A stretch of DNA of 64,000 nt from Bacteroidota bacterium (GTDB taxonomy: Bacteria; Bacteroidota; Bacteroidia; Chitinophagales; Chitinophagaceae), in the NCBI GenBank assembly GCA_013285595.1, contig JABDHF010000002.1, positions 1 to 64,000 on the forward strand. The letters run 5' to 3'. The position numbers and the translations under genes are program-made. Position 1 is the stretch's first letter, and every line of letters starts with the position of its first letter. Of this stretch, positions 1-8,936 are shown piece by piece. Below the pieces are notes generated by a model that worked only from the letters and a program-made list of their open reading frames with translations, searched no databases and was not told where the DNA came from.

Positions 1-1252
1 CTACACGCAGGTAGTAGAACAGGGAGATCACCATATTCATTACAGCTATTGTTATCAGCAAATAATTTCCTTTTGCCGCGCCTGCTGTAACCAGGAACAT
101 CTTACCGAAGAAACCTGCTGTAGGCGGGATGCCGCCAAGTGAGAAAAGGCAGATAGCCATTACCCAACTGGCGAATTTATTGTTGGTATAAAAGCCTTTG
201 AAATCGCTAATGTTTTCTTTTCCGGTTTTTGCAGCTACCAATGATATAACGCCGAATGCACCGAGGTTAGAGAAGGTATATACCACCAGGAAGAAAATAG
301 CCGCAGAAGCGCCTAAAGCCGTGCCCGATGATATGCCCAGCAGTATATAACCTATCTGCGAGATAGACGAGAATGCGAGGAAGCGTTTGATATTATCTTG
401 CCGAATGGCGAAGAGGTTGCCGATAGTGATAGATAGGAGGATAGTGAGGTACAGCATATTGTACCAGTTGCCGGTGTAATTTTTAAACAACTGAAAAAGC
501 GCCGTGATAAATATGAAGACAATAGAGCCTTTTGAAATGACTGATAAGTATGCGGTAACGGGAGCTGGTGCGCCCTCGTACACATCGGCAGTCCACAAGT
601 GAAATGGCACGGCAGATAGCTTAAAGGCAAAGCCTGTGAATGCGAAGATGAAGGCGAGCATTTGCAACTTGCTCGTGCCCAGTAGTGGCGCCATTTCAGC
701 GAAGTTGAGTGTGCCTGTGGTGCCGTATAGCATGGAAATACCGAACAGCAATATGCAGGAGGCAAAGGCTGATGAGAGTATCATTTTAACGGCGGACTCT
801 GAGGATTTCTTATTGTCAAGATCATAATTACACAGGGCCGCGAGGGGTATGGTAGAGAGTTCCAATCCTAGGTAGAACATAAGGAAGTTGCCGCTGGAGA
901 TCATAAACTCCATACCTAGTAATGTACATAGCAGCAGTATGTAAAACTCCAGCAGGTGTTTGTGGTCTTTAAGCCAGTCGAACGCCTGGAGGGAAATGAT
1001 GAATGTGCCGAAGTTGAGTATTGTTTTCTCTATGAATATAGTGCTATTGGCATGAAACATGCCACTGAACAGCTCGCCATCAGTATTAACGAATAAGCCT
1101 AGAATGAGGTTGAGAAACAGCAGGAAGTTCGTAATGTGCAGCAAAGTAGTATTTGCTTTTATGCCATCCCATATTTTGAGGAAGAGCAAAAAGAAGATAA
1201 TGAGCGTAAGGCTCATTTCTGATTTCATTATTAAGAGAAAGTCGCTACCCAT
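1..1252 (-). CDS. nuoN: NADH-quinone oxidoreductase subunit N, 3' end cut by window edge
   Basis: An open frame runs leftwards from ATG at 1252 to base 1 with no stop; about 417 codons are visible, so only the C-terminus is missing (the family is usually about 460-490 residues). The protein is a multi-spanning membrane antiporter-like subunit of the complex I proton-pumping arm. Family-typical stretches are visible, such as FKLSAVPFHLWTADVYEGAP and KRFLAFSSISQIGYILLG in the quinone/Mrp-antiporter core. It is the last gene of the nuo locus, 64 bp after nuoM on the same strand. I chose the first ATG, which gives a start MGSDFLLIMKSEM followed by a hydrophobic helix. The assignment as NuoN rather than M or L rests on its place after nuoM and on these motifs. 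Confidence 0.93.
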   Translation of the reverse strand, partial: MGSDFLLIMKSEMSLTLIIFFLLFLKIWDGIKANTTLLHITNFLLFLNLILGLFVNTDGELFSGMFHANSTIFIEKTILNFGTFIISLQAFDWLKDHKHLLEFYILLLCTLLGMEFMISSGNFLMFYLGLELSTIPLAALCNYDLDNKKSSESAVKMILSSAFASCILLFGISMLYGTTGTLNFAEMAPLLGTSKLQMLAFIFAFTGFAFKLSAVPFHLWTADVYEGAPAPVTAYLSVISKGSIVFIFITALFQLFKNYTGNWYNMLYLTILLSITIGNLFAIRQDNIKRFLAFSSISQIGYILLGISSGTALGASAAIFFLVVYTFSNLGAFGVISLVAAKTGKENISDFKGFYTNNKFASWVMAICLFSLGGIPPTAGFFGKMFLVTAGAAKGNYLLITIAVMNMVISLFYYLRV

Positions 1253-1316
1253 GTGTTTATTGTTTTGTATTTAGATTTGACAACTTTTTGAAAGTTTTCA
1301 AATCGGGTAATCTAAA

Positions 1317-2825
1317 TTATTTACCCACAATCCCTCTAGCCACATTGTCCATGATCAGTTGCGTATCTGGTGAAACCAAGTTGAATAACCAAAATGGCGC
1401 TATGCCTATTGCCAGTATACAGACGATCAGTGTTACCGAGGCCAGCCGCTCGTTCCAGCTGGCATCTTTGAAGGTGAGGAAGTCATCATTCTTTATCGGC
1501 CCCATGCCGGCAGAGCCTACGGCGCGCAGTATATATACGGCGGTGACCACAATAGATGCACAGGCAAGTACGGTGGCTATGCGATAGTAAGCGTCGGCAT
1601 TTTGCCATGAACCTACGAATACGGTCATCTCTGCCACAAAGCCACTGAGGCCGGGCAAGCCGAGTGAACAAAGACCTGCTATTACAAATATGGTGATGAT
1701 GAATGGGATAGTTTTGAGCAGGCCGCCAAGCTGGGCTACCATGCGTGTATGCGTACGCTCATAGATCATGCCGATGGCGGCGAAGAAAAGAGCGGTCATA
1801 AGGCCGTGAGATACCATTTGCATTACCGCGCCAGTAATGGCTGTTTTGGTAAGCATGCCTATGCCAAACAATACAAAGCCGCAATGGCTTACTGATGAAT
1901 AGGCGTTGATGTATTTTAGGTCTTTTTGCATGAGGGTGGCGAAGGCGCCATATATGATAGCTATGGTAGACACCAGGATAATAGCCCATGAATACTGATG
2001 GGCAGCCTCAGGCATAAGATAGGTAGCTACCCGAAGACAGCCATATCCGCCCAACTTCATAGAGATGCCTGCGAGGAACATAGATGCCGCGGTAGGCGCA
2101 GAAGAGTGACCATCGGGCGCCCAGGTATGGAAGGGGAATATAGCAGTGAACACCCCAAAGCCCACGAACATAAGTGGGAAGATAAATTGCTGCGCTGCGA
2201 GCGGAATGTGCATGTGCGCGATCTTCATAAGATCAAAGGTGTGGGTGCCATTGCCGGCATCGGTATTGAAGTATAAGCAAAGCAATCCAATAAGTACCAT
2301 CGCAGAGCCACCCATAAGCATAAGGGCAAGCTTTAACGCGCTGTATTCTTTTTTGCCGCTGCCCCAGATACCTATTAGCAGGAATTTTGGTATCACAGCC
2401 ACTTCGAGGAAAAAGAACATAGTAAACAGATCGAGCGAGATAAAGAAGCCGTAAGCGCCGACGCTAAGTAAGAGGATGAGGAAGAAAAACTCTTTGGTAA
2501 GTTTATTGATATTCCACGAGATCAATATACCGGTAAATACTACTACCGCCGTGAGCATGATCATGGCTACGGATATACCATCTACACCCACATAATATTC
2601 AATATTCAGCCTGCCGAACCAGCTATAGCGGCTTTCATACAGCATTTGGGCAGTATTGCCTGTTGCCCGGTCTGAAATGTAGGCATACATTATAGCTGTA
2701 GCATAACCTAGCTGCACCAGCGACCCGAAAAGAGCTATCCACCTGACTTGTGATGGGGTACGGCACAGCATTACAACTATGGCTGTAATGAGCGGGATGA
2801 CCAGGAGTAGAGATAAGTTTATCAT
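1317..2825 (-). CDS. nuoM: NADH-quinone oxidoreductase subunit M
   Basis: This 502-residue polytopic membrane protein is a proton-translocating, antiporter-like subunit of respiratory complex I. The N-terminal helix is followed by the sequence YYVGVDGISV, typical of NuoM, then FFFLEVAVIPKFLLIGIWG, which carries the conserved helix-5 glutamate. The segment TWAPDGHSSAPTAASMFLAG and the later KDLKYINAYSSVSHCGFVLFG match the core proton-channel helices and their lysines. Length is normal for the family. In the transcript it should follow nuoL, but a plus-strand toxin-antitoxin pair (2955-3528) lies between them, leaving a gap of about 700 bp, so M and N may need their own promoter or read-through. 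Confidence 0.96.
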   Translation of the reverse strand: MINLSLLLVIPLITAIVVMLCRTPSQVRWIALFGSLVQLGYATAIMYAYISDRATGNTAQMLYESRYSWFGRLNIEYYVGVDGISVAMIMLTAVVVFTGILISWNINKLTKEFFFLILLLSVGAYGFFISLDLFTMFFFLEVAVIPKFLLIGIWGSGKKEYSALKLALMLMGGSAMVLIGLLCLYFNTDAGNGTHTFDLMKIAHMHIPLAAQQFIFPLMFVGFGVFTAIFPFHTWAPDGHSSAPTAASMFLAGISMKLGGYGCLRVATYLMPEAAHQYSWAIILVSTIAIIYGAFATLMQKDLKYINAYSSVSHCGFVLFGIGMLTKTAITGAVMQMVSHGLMTALFFAAIGMIYERTHTRMVAQLGGLLKTIPFIITIFVIAGLCSLGLPGLSGFVAEMTVFVGSWQNADAYYRIATVLACASIVVTAVYILRAVGSAGMGPIKNDDFLTFKDASWNERLASVTLIVCILAIGIAPFWLFNLVSPDTQLIMDNVARGIVGK

Positions 2826-2916
2826 TTTTTCAAGTTAAGGCCAAATTCTAAATTAGTGCGGTACCTTTATTAAAATTGAAATTATCAGACAGAGATCACT
2901 GGTAGTTTTCACAGAA

Positions 2917-2947
2917 TTGAAAGATAAAATATTTTCTGTTAATTTTG
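2917..2947 (+). promoter_or_regulatory. Bacteroidota-type promoter of the toxin-antitoxin pair
   Basis: A TTG at 2917-2919 is followed after 20 bases by TAATTTTG at 2940-2947, an exact TAnnTTTG -7 element. The antitoxin ATG begins only 7 bases later, so the predicted transcript starts at or next to the start codon and would be leaderless. Confidence 0.6.
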
Positions 2948-2954
2948 TAGTGAT

Positions 2955-3179
2955 ATGGGCGAAACACTAAAATATTTATACGACGAAAAAGGAGCTAAAT
3001 CTTCTGTGCTGGTTTCGATAAATACGTGGGAAGATCTTAACGCCAAATATAACAAGCTCTTAAAAAAAGTAAAGATTTTGACCGGGATTCAAAAAGGCCT
3101 GCAGGAAGTAGAAGATGCCAGGAAAAGTGGTAAAAAACTTCAAACGCTAAAAGACTTTTTGAATGAAAGTAACAGTTAG
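2955..3179 (+). CDS. Antitoxin of a type II toxin-antitoxin pair
   Basis: This small protein of 74 residues begins MGETLKYLYDEKGAKSSVLVS, a beta-strand-rich N-terminus reminiscent of Phd/RelB-like antitoxins, followed by a lysine-rich helical C-terminus that would wrap the toxin. It has no assigned family that I can prove from the sequence alone. The call rests on context: its 3' end overlaps the next gene by 17 bp, and that gene looks like a RelE/HigB-type toxin. The pair runs against the surrounding nuo genes and sits between nuoL and nuoM. The expected role is to neutralise the toxin and repress the shared promoter. Confidence 0.7.
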   Translation: MGETLKYLYDEKGAKSSVLVSINTWEDLNAKYNKLLKKVKILTGIQKGLQEVEDARKSGKKLQTLKDFLNESNS

Positions 3180-3528
3180 GATCACAAAGAATTTCAAGTC
3201 AGAAGCCAAACCGTTACTTAAAAAATATCCTTCTCTTTCTGACGATCTATTACAACTGGAACAAAAGCTGTTACAGAACCCAACTTTGGGAACTGACCTA
3301 GGAAAAAATGCTTACAAAATAAGATTGCAGATAAAAAGTAAAGGAAAAGGCAAAAGTGGTGGGGCACGCGTAATCACTTTACTTGAACATGATATTATTG
3401 CGTCAGTAGAAACCAAGGCAAATAATATCACTGTTAACCTGATATCCATTTATGACAAGGGGGATACTGCTACAATTTCAGAACATGAACTAAAGAAACT
3501 GATCACATTATTCTTTGCGTCGAGGTAG
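3163..3528 (+). CDS. RelE/HigB-like toxin
   Basis: The protein has 121 residues. It shows the layout of the RelE/ParE superfamily: an N-terminal helix pair (FKSEAKPLLKKYPSLSDDLLQLEQKLLQNP), a basic middle with KIRLQIKSKGKGKSGGARVI, and C-terminal beta strands ending VNLISIYDKGDTATISEHEL. Members of this family usually cleave mRNA on the ribosome, and the basic residues of the K/R-rich middle fit RNA contact. It starts inside the antitoxin gene (17 bp overlap), so translation is probably coupled. Toxicity and RNase activity are inferred from family resemblance; ParE-type gyrase poisoning cannot be excluded. Confidence 0.75.
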   Translation: MKVTVRITKNFKSEAKPLLKKYPSLSDDLLQLEQKLLQNPTLGTDLGKNAYKIRLQIKSKGKGKSGGARVITLLEHDIIASVETKANNITVNLISIYDKGDTATISEHELKKLITLFFASR

Positions 3529-3539
3529 TTTTCTTCTTC

Positions 3540-5489
3540 TTATACCCACCAATACACAAAAATCAACACAAAGCCTATAACGCCTGCAAAGAAGTAAGCT
3601 GTGTATTGCTGTAGTTTACCAGATTGTATTTTTCTTATCAGGAAAGATATTTTGCCTGTTATTGTTGCCAGCAGGTTCATGGCGCCGTCTACTACATTCT
3701 TGTCGAACCAGGCTGCGGGGCAGCCTATGAGGTTGAAGATCACTTTTTTGGTGAGGAAGAGGTAAAGCTCATCGATATAAAACTTATGATAGGCGGCTGT
3801 GTAGATGCCTTTAATTCCGTCTGCCACACGCTGGGGAGCGGCGCTTTGTTTTTTGTAAAAGGCCATGGCCAGGAATATGCCACCTGCCGCAAGCAATACC
3901 GGGGCAATGGAGAACATGGGGTGAAACTCGGTGGGGAGGAGTTTACCATCGGAAGTGACTAGTTTACCAAAAGGAATAAAGCCCGCACCTATAGATAACA
4001 GGCCGAGGATTATAAGCGGTATGAGCATAGTGCCGGGGCCCTCGCCGTGATGGGCGTCTTGGTGACCATCATCGTTATGGGCATGAAAATCTTTGTTCCA
4101 GAAGATATTGAAGTACAGGCGGAACATGTAGAATGCTGTGATGGCCGCAGTAATAATGGCTATGAAGAATATAGGTTTGTTTGCCTGGAAAGCTGCCTGC
4201 AATATTTCTTCTTTACTGAAGAACCCCGCAAATGGTGGAATACCCGCTATGGCAAGACAGGCTATGAGGAATGTAAGGTGTGTAACGGGCATGAACTTCC
4301 GCAGGCCGCCCATGTCTTTCATTTCGTTGCTATGCACATAATGGATCACTGAGCCTGCGCCCAGGAATAATAATGCCTTGAACATAGCGTGCGTGAACAG
4401 GTGAAACATGGATGCCATGTAGCCCAACCCGTTTTCGCCACCATAGCGGGAAACGCCGAGGGAGAACATCATGTAACCTATCTGCGACATGGTGGAATAG
4501 GCAAGCACCCGCTTAATGTCGGTTTGTGTGCAGGCGATAGTGGCTGCGAGGAAAGAAGATACTATACCCACCCATGCTACCACATCTAGTGCCGGAGGGC
4601 AGGAGATAGCATATACCGGAAACAACCTGGCCACAAGGAATACGCCGGCTACTACCATGGTAGCCGCATGGATAAGGGCAGATACCGGCGTGGGGCCTTC
4701 CATAGCATCGGGCAGCCAGATGTGGAGCGGGAACATGGCCGACTTGCCTGCCCCACCTATGAATACCAATACCAGCCCCCACATAAGTGCTGACATGCCG
4801 AGGAATGATGCGCTGACGATATTGTGCAGTTGGTCTGTGGGTGTGGTGAGCCTTGTTATGAGTGTTTGGAAATCGAGGGTGCCTGCATAGTAAGACAATA
4901 CGAGTATGCCGATGAGGAAACCAAGATCGGCAAAGCGAGTGACGATAAAGGCTTTCTTTGCGGCTGCAACCGCTGACGGGCGATCGAAGTAGAAACCTAT
5001 GAGCAGGTAAGATGATACCCCAACAAGCTCCCAGAAAATGTATATCTGGAATATGTTGGACGACAACACAAGCCCAAGCATGGAGAAGGTAAACAACCCG
5101 AGGAAGGAGTAATAAGTGGCATAACGCTCCTCGCCCTTCATATAACCGAGGCTATAAAAATGCACCATCAGCGAAACAAGGGTAACAATCACGATCATCA
5201 TCACAGAAATAGGATCGAGCAGGATGCCCATATCTATAGCCACGCTGGGGCTGAATTGCAGCCAGGTGAATTTCAATGGAATGATCTGCTGGTAGGTATC
5301 CCCAATTTTGCCAACTAAAAAGAAATAATCGTACGCTACCGTAGCCGCCAGGATGAACGACACTAATAAAGACGCAGTACCCAGCACACCACAAAACGAG
5401 GGGAAATACCTTCTGCCCACCAGGGCTATCAGTATAAAACTGAGCACCGGCAGCAAGGGGATCAATATAATCAGTGACGTGCTGAGCAT
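3540..5489 (-). CDS. nuoL: NADH-quinone oxidoreductase subunit L
   Basis: This 649-residue protein is the largest membrane subunit of complex I and the distal proton pump with the long lateral helix. Characteristic segments include DPISVMMIVIVTLVSLMVHFYS near the N-terminus, IFWELVGVSSYLLIGFY with the helix-5 glutamate, HIWLPDAMEGPTPVSALIHAATM, and TDIKRVLAYSTMSQIGYM. The C-terminal third contains a soluble His/Asp-rich loop (HAHNDDGHQDAHHGEGPG) before the last helices, a loop seen with varying sequence in other NuoL. It lies 2 bp after nuoK, so translation is probably coupled. The gene ends 11 bp from the convergent end of the toxin gene. Confidence 0.97.
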   Translation of the reverse strand: MLSTSLIILIPLLPVLSFILIALVGRRYFPSFCGVLGTASLLVSFILAATVAYDYFFLVGKIGDTYQQIIPLKFTWLQFSPSVAIDMGILLDPISVMMIVIVTLVSLMVHFYSLGYMKGEERYATYYSFLGLFTFSMLGLVLSSNIFQIYIFWELVGVSSYLLIGFYFDRPSAVAAAKKAFIVTRFADLGFLIGILVLSYYAGTLDFQTLITRLTTPTDQLHNIVSASFLGMSALMWGLVLVFIGGAGKSAMFPLHIWLPDAMEGPTPVSALIHAATMVVAGVFLVARLFPVYAISCPPALDVVAWVGIVSSFLAATIACTQTDIKRVLAYSTMSQIGYMMFSLGVSRYGGENGLGYMASMFHLFTHAMFKALLFLGAGSVIHYVHSNEMKDMGGLRKFMPVTHLTFLIACLAIAGIPPFAGFFSKEEILQAAFQANKPIFFIAIITAAITAFYMFRLYFNIFWNKDFHAHNDDGHQDAHHGEGPGTMLIPLIILGLLSIGAGFIPFGKLVTSDGKLLPTEFHPMFSIAPVLLAAGGIFLAMAFYKKQSAAPQRVADGIKGIYTAAYHKFYIDELYLFLTKKVIFNLIGCPAAWFDKNVVDGAMNLLATITGKISFLIRKIQSGKLQQYTAYFFAGVIGFVLIFVYWWV

Positions 5490-5491
5490 GG

Positions 5492-5800
5492 TTAATATTT
5501 CATGATGTCCGCTTCTTCCACATCTATAGAGCGGTAGTTGCGATACAGGTTAATGATTATAGCTATTGCCACAGCGGCTTCGGCAGCGGCTATGGCAATA
5601 ATGAAAATGGTGAAGAACAGCCCATCGAGCTTATCGGCGTAGAGAAACTTATTGAAAGCAATGAAGTTGATGTTCACACTATTCAATATCAGCTCAATGG
5701 ACATAAGCATGGTGATCATGTTTCTGCGCGTGAGAAAGCCATATACACCTATGAAAAACAGGGCGCAACTGACAAATAAGAAATGTGTGAGGCCAATCAT
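5492..5800 (-). CDS. nuoK: NADH-quinone oxidoreductase subunit K
   Basis: This 102-residue protein has three hydrophobic helices. It is the small NuoK (MrpC-like) subunit of the complex I membrane arm. The second helix carries MSIELILNSVNINFIAF with the conserved glutamate of the proton path, and the third carries FIIAIAAAEAAVAIAIIINLYR with the second conserved glutamate. Length and motif spacing are typical. It is flanked by nuoJ, 47 bp upstream, and nuoL, 2 bp downstream, on the same strand. Confidence 0.96.
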   Translation of the reverse strand: MIGLTHFLFVSCALFFIGVYGFLTRRNMITMLMSIELILNSVNINFIAFNKFLYADKLDGLFFTIFIIAIAAAEAAVAIAIIINLYRNYRSIDVEEADIMKY

Positions 5801-5847
5801 TAAGTTAAAAGTTAAAAGTCAAATCCAAAAAGTTGCTCCGTATTTCG

Positions 5848-6468
5848 CTACACTATATCTGTTACACTACTTGATAATAGTTCTGATGTTTCTGCTGCCA
5901 TGTCTTCGTGTACTTTTATCGCTCTCGGCTGCTCGTTTTCCGGTTCTATTATTATTGGGGGTATTTTTACTTTTATGGCTATTACTATACAGCCTATCAT
6001 GGCAGCGAGCAGGAGCATACTCACCACTTCGAAAGGCAAAATGTACCCGTATTGTGTGGTGCTGAGCATTTGGGCGCCTATGTTGCCGGCGCTTGGTTCG
6101 AGGGTTGGTTTGGTAGAGGGTATGAATTGCTGCTGGCTGATGTATAGCATGGTAAGGCCACAGGCAAATGCTGCGGCTAGCGCAGAAAATATAGCCCTGC
6201 CCAATACGGGGCGCTTCATGTCTTCGCCAGAACCGTGGGTAAGGAAAATGGAAAAGATGATGAGTACTACAATACCGCCTACATATACAACGATCTGTAC
6301 GGCGGCAATAAATTCATAATCGAGAAAAAAGTACGTACCAGCTATACCAATGAGCGAGAACAGCAGGTAAACCGCTGAGCGGAATATCTTGCGCGATGTA
6401 ACAGCAGCTAAGCCGCCGCCCAATATAGTAGCTGCGAGGATATAGAATATGATAGTTCTTGCATCCAT
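5848..6468 (-). CDS. nuoJ: NADH-quinone oxidoreductase subunit J
   Basis: This 206-residue membrane protein has about five helices and is NuoJ of complex I. Its conserved helix 3 is recognisable in the segment AAVQIVVYVGGIVVLIIFSIFL, where the VGGIVVL stretch matches the pi-bulge region that couples quinone reduction to pumping. A soluble loop around residues 115-135 and an acidic C-terminal tail after IPPIIIEPE are more variable. Its start codon overlaps the nuoI stop by one base (TAATG), which is a translational coupling arrangement. Confidence 0.95.
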   Translation of the reverse strand: MDARTIIFYILAATILGGGLAAVTSRKIFRSAVYLLFSLIGIAGTYFFLDYEFIAAVQIVVYVGGIVVLIIFSIFLTHGSGEDMKRPVLGRAIFSALAAAFACGLTMLYISQQQFIPSTKPTLEPSAGNIGAQMLSTTQYGYILPFEVVSMLLLAAMIGCIVIAIKVKIPPIIIEPENEQPRAIKVHEDMAAETSELLSSSVTDIV

Positions 6469-6944
6469 TATTCAACTCCCTCCATAATTTTAGAACCGGG
6501 TTTGTTCAGCACTTTTTTCAGTTGCTTTTTGTCGTACACACTATGCTCAAAGGTCTGCGCCATCACAATAGCATCGGACGGGCAGGCTACCACGCATAAG
6601 TTGCACATAGTGCATAGCTCCAGGTGGTAGACAAATGTGTCTATTGCCTTTTTCTTTTTGCCATCGGGCTGCAATTCCTGCTTGGTGATGATCTTTATGG
6701 TGCCATTGGGGCAAGCGATCTCGCAGGCCTGGCAACCGGTGCAGCGGTGCTCGTTATTGTCATCGTGCGGCATTACCACTTCACCTTTGAAGCGGTCGAA
6801 CATCTGCAGCGTAGCGCGGTTGTCGGGGTATTCTTCGGTTTGTATTTCTTTGGGATGGGTAAAGTAATAACCGGTAGTACGCATGCCCACGAGCAGCGAC
6901 CTTACCGACTTATATATTGTACCGAAATACTCTTTTAAAAACAT
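6468..6944 (-). CDS. nuoI: NADH-quinone oxidoreductase subunit I, 2[4Fe-4S] protein
   Basis: This protein passes electrons through two [4Fe-4S] clusters towards cluster N2 in the peripheral arm of complex I. Two ferredoxin motifs are visible: CTGCQACEIACP and CTMCNLCVVACP. The N-terminal segment with THPKEIQTEEYPDNRATL and the spacing between clusters resemble Bacteroides-type NuoI from complexes without NuoEFG more than the E. coli type. I chose ATG at 6944 (protein begins MFLKEYFGTIY). A longer frame starts at a GTG at 6989, but that GTG lies inside a perfect 15-bp hairpin and would add 15 residues with no family counterpart that I recognise. Confidence 0.92.
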   Translation of the reverse strand: MFLKEYFGTIYKSVRSLLVGMRTTGYYFTHPKEIQTEEYPDNRATLQMFDRFKGEVVMPHDDNNEHRCTGCQACEIACPNGTIKIITKQELQPDGKKKKAIDTFVYHLELCTMCNLCVVACPSDAIVMAQTFEHSVYDKKQLKKVLNKPGSKIMEGVE

Positions 6945-6978
6945 GCGCGCTTTTTGTTTTACCCTGTTTTGCTTAGTT

Positions 6979-7011
6979 AGATGTGCCACACTTTAGAAGT
7001 GTGGCACATCT
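6979..7011. repeat. Perfect 15-bp inverted repeat between nuoH and nuoI
   Basis: AGATGTGCCACACTT (6979-6993) and its exact reverse complement (6997-7011) are separated by TAG. No T-run follows on the minus strand, so it is not a classical terminator. It could be a processing or attenuation hairpin within the operon or a short extragenic palindrome. Confidence 0.85.
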
Positions 7012-7019
7012 ATAGTGCC

Positions 7020-8114
7020 CTAAAAATGCCACCCCATTATAGCCATCACTGTTACCAACAGTACGTTGACCATACTTATTGGCAGCAGGTATTTCCATTC
7101 AAGTGTTAATAGCTGATCAACACGCAGGCGCGGGAATGTCCAGCGGAACTGCATGATGATGAATATGACAGCAAATGTTTTTCCCAGGAACCATAGCGAG
7201 GATGGTATAAAGTCCATGATGTGATTAAATGCCTGCCAATGCCCGATGTGGAAGGGCATCCAGCCGCCAAGAAATAATGTAGCTGCGATGGCGGAGACTA
7301 TAAATAGGTTGATATACTCTGCCAAAAGGAACATGGCGAACTTCATTCCGGAATATTCTGTATGGAAGCCGGCGGTAAGCTCCTGCTCTGCCTCGGCGAG
7401 ATCGAAAGGTGCACGATTAATTTCGGCTGTAGATGCTATGACGAATATAACAAACGATATTAGCACGGGGATATGGCCTTTGAATATCCACCAGCCATTT
7501 TCCTGGCTCATTACAATGTCGGACATGCGTAGGCTGCCAGTGAGAATAACAATAGAGATAAGCGAGAGGCCTACAGACAACTCGTAGCTCACTATTTGGG
7601 CGCCGCTACGCATAGCGCCCAGCAGGGAATATTTGTTGTAGCTGCTCCACCCTGCCATGAGAATGCCGATAACTGCAATTGATGATATAGAGGAAACATA
7701 GAGCACACCAATGCTTGTATCCCATATCTGGAAGTTGCGGGCGAAGGCTATGGGCGCCATCACCAGCATAGAGGTGACCACTACTATTATGGGTGCGAGA
7801 TTGAACAGGAATTTATCGGAAGCGGATGGGGTAAGGCCTTCTTTAAATAAGAGCTTTACAGTATCTGCGACGATCTGCATGGAGCCTTTGGGACCTACAC
7901 GGTTAGGGCCGAGGCGTACCTGCATGAACGCGGCTACCTTGCGCTCCATATAGCCGAGAAAGAAACAAAGCGGAACGAGGAATACAAGCAGTGAAAGCCC
8001 TGCAATGGCCATCTCAATGACCTGCACCGTAAAGGCGCTCTGAATAGAGGCAGTGAGCGAGTTGTGAAGCCCGTTGGCAAGTGCGGCAAAGCTTATTTCG
8101 AGAAACAGGTTCAA
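7020..8114 (-). CDS. nuoH: NADH-quinone oxidoreductase subunit H
   Basis: This 364-residue membrane protein forms, with NuoB and NuoD, the quinone-binding cavity of complex I. Diagnostic segments are YMERKVAAFMQVRLGPNRVGPKG, the near-invariant NuoH signature early in the protein, then EINRAPFDLAEAEQELTAGFHTEYSG, with the acidic loop facing the quinone. The protein ends with the WTFPRLRVDQLLTLEWK stretch that is highly conserved before the last helix. Length is normal or slightly long, with an extra N-terminal segment of about 25 residues. In this locus nuoH follows nuoD, separated only by a Uma2 gene, where nuoE, F and G would usually sit. Confidence 0.97.
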   Translation of the reverse strand: MNLFLEISFAALANGLHNSLTASIQSAFTVQVIEMAIAGLSLLVFLVPLCFFLGYMERKVAAFMQVRLGPNRVGPKGSMQIVADTVKLLFKEGLTPSASDKFLFNLAPIIVVVTSMLVMAPIAFARNFQIWDTSIGVLYVSSISSIAVIGILMAGWSSYNKYSLLGAMRSGAQIVSYELSVGLSLISIVILTGSLRMSDIVMSQENGWWIFKGHIPVLISFVIFVIASTAEINRAPFDLAEAEQELTAGFHTEYSGMKFAMFLLAEYINLFIVSAIAATLFLGGWMPFHIGHWQAFNHIMDFIPSSLWFLGKTFAVIFIIMQFRWTFPRLRVDQLLTLEWKYLLPISMVNVLLVTVMAIMGWHF

Positions 8115-8210
8115 TGCTTTTTTAGTTTTGAAATTAATTGTTTACAAAACACACATTTTCAGCCACAGACTAAATATACAAATTACCGGAACTAATAACT
8201 ATCTAATTTT

Positions 8211-8807
8211 TCATTTGCCAACAACTTTTGTTCTCTTATAAATCTCCTTTAACGTCAGTGCAATGCCAATACTATCTAACGGTAGCGCCTGGCTAATATC
8301 ATTGTATTCCTTCAACTCCCACAAACCATTGTTATTTATGTAAAATGCTTCAATCCCAGCAATCTCTGGTTCAACTAAGATGTATTCCCTCAGACTAGGT
8401 ATACTGCGGTACAGTTTAAATTTTTCTCTACGATTATAATTTTTTGTAGAAGGCGAAAGCACCTCAAATATTACAGTAGGATTAAGAAAATTAAGATCAT
8501 CGTTATTTAAAGATAGTAAGTCGCCGCAAAAAACAGAAACATCAGGATAAGTAAAGAGCGTACTTTTCTCAATATACACCCTGGTATCGCTATTGAATGG
8601 CTGGCAAGACTTTCTACCTAACTTTCTATCAAGAACAGACAATATGTTTTTGGCAACAATGTTGTGCTGTGAACTACCACCAACCATTGCAAAAATTTCG
8701 CCCTGGTAGTATTCATGCTTTTCGGCGGAGGCATTCTCCATCTCTAAGTATTCTTCAATGGAATACTTTTTCTTTCCGTAATCTACTGCTGCCTCATTTA
8801 CTTCCAT
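8211..8807 (-). CDS. Uma2 family (DUF820) putative endonuclease
   Basis: The protein has 198 residues. It belongs to the Uma2/DUF820 family, a PD-(D/E)XK nuclease-fold group of unproven function that is common in cyanobacteria and some Bacteroidota. The family pattern is visible as [23 protein letters not shown] near the N-terminus, [16 protein letters not shown] (with the catalytic-type aspartate) and [34 protein letters not shown]. It is on the same strand as the nuo genes and sits between nuoD and nuoH, replacing the expected nuoEFG. Whether it is transcribed with them is unclear; about 96 bp separate it from nuoH and 129 bp from nuoD. Confidence 0.9.
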   Translation of the reverse strand: MEVNEAAVDYGKKKYSIEEYLEMENASAEKHEYYQGEIFAMVGGSSQHNIVAKNILSVLDRKLGRKSCQPFNSDTRVYIEKSTLFTYPDVSVFCGDLLSLNNDDLNFLNPTVIFEVLSPSTKNYNRREKFKLYRSIPSLREYILVEPEIAGIEAFYINNNGLWELKEYNDISQALPLDSIGIALTLKEIYKRTKVVGK

Positions 8808-8936
8808 ACCTATTCATTATTCTGAGTGCCATTTAGCTTCAACGCTAACTTCAACATGTCATGGTTCGACGAGGCTCACCATGACAGAATTACTATTTTG
8901 CTATTTACATAGCGACCAATCAACTAGTCAACCCAC

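Noticed and set aside
6945..6989. GTG start giving a longer NuoI
   Set aside because: The added residues are polar and not family-like, and the GTG is inside the perfect hairpin; the ATG at 6944 fits better.
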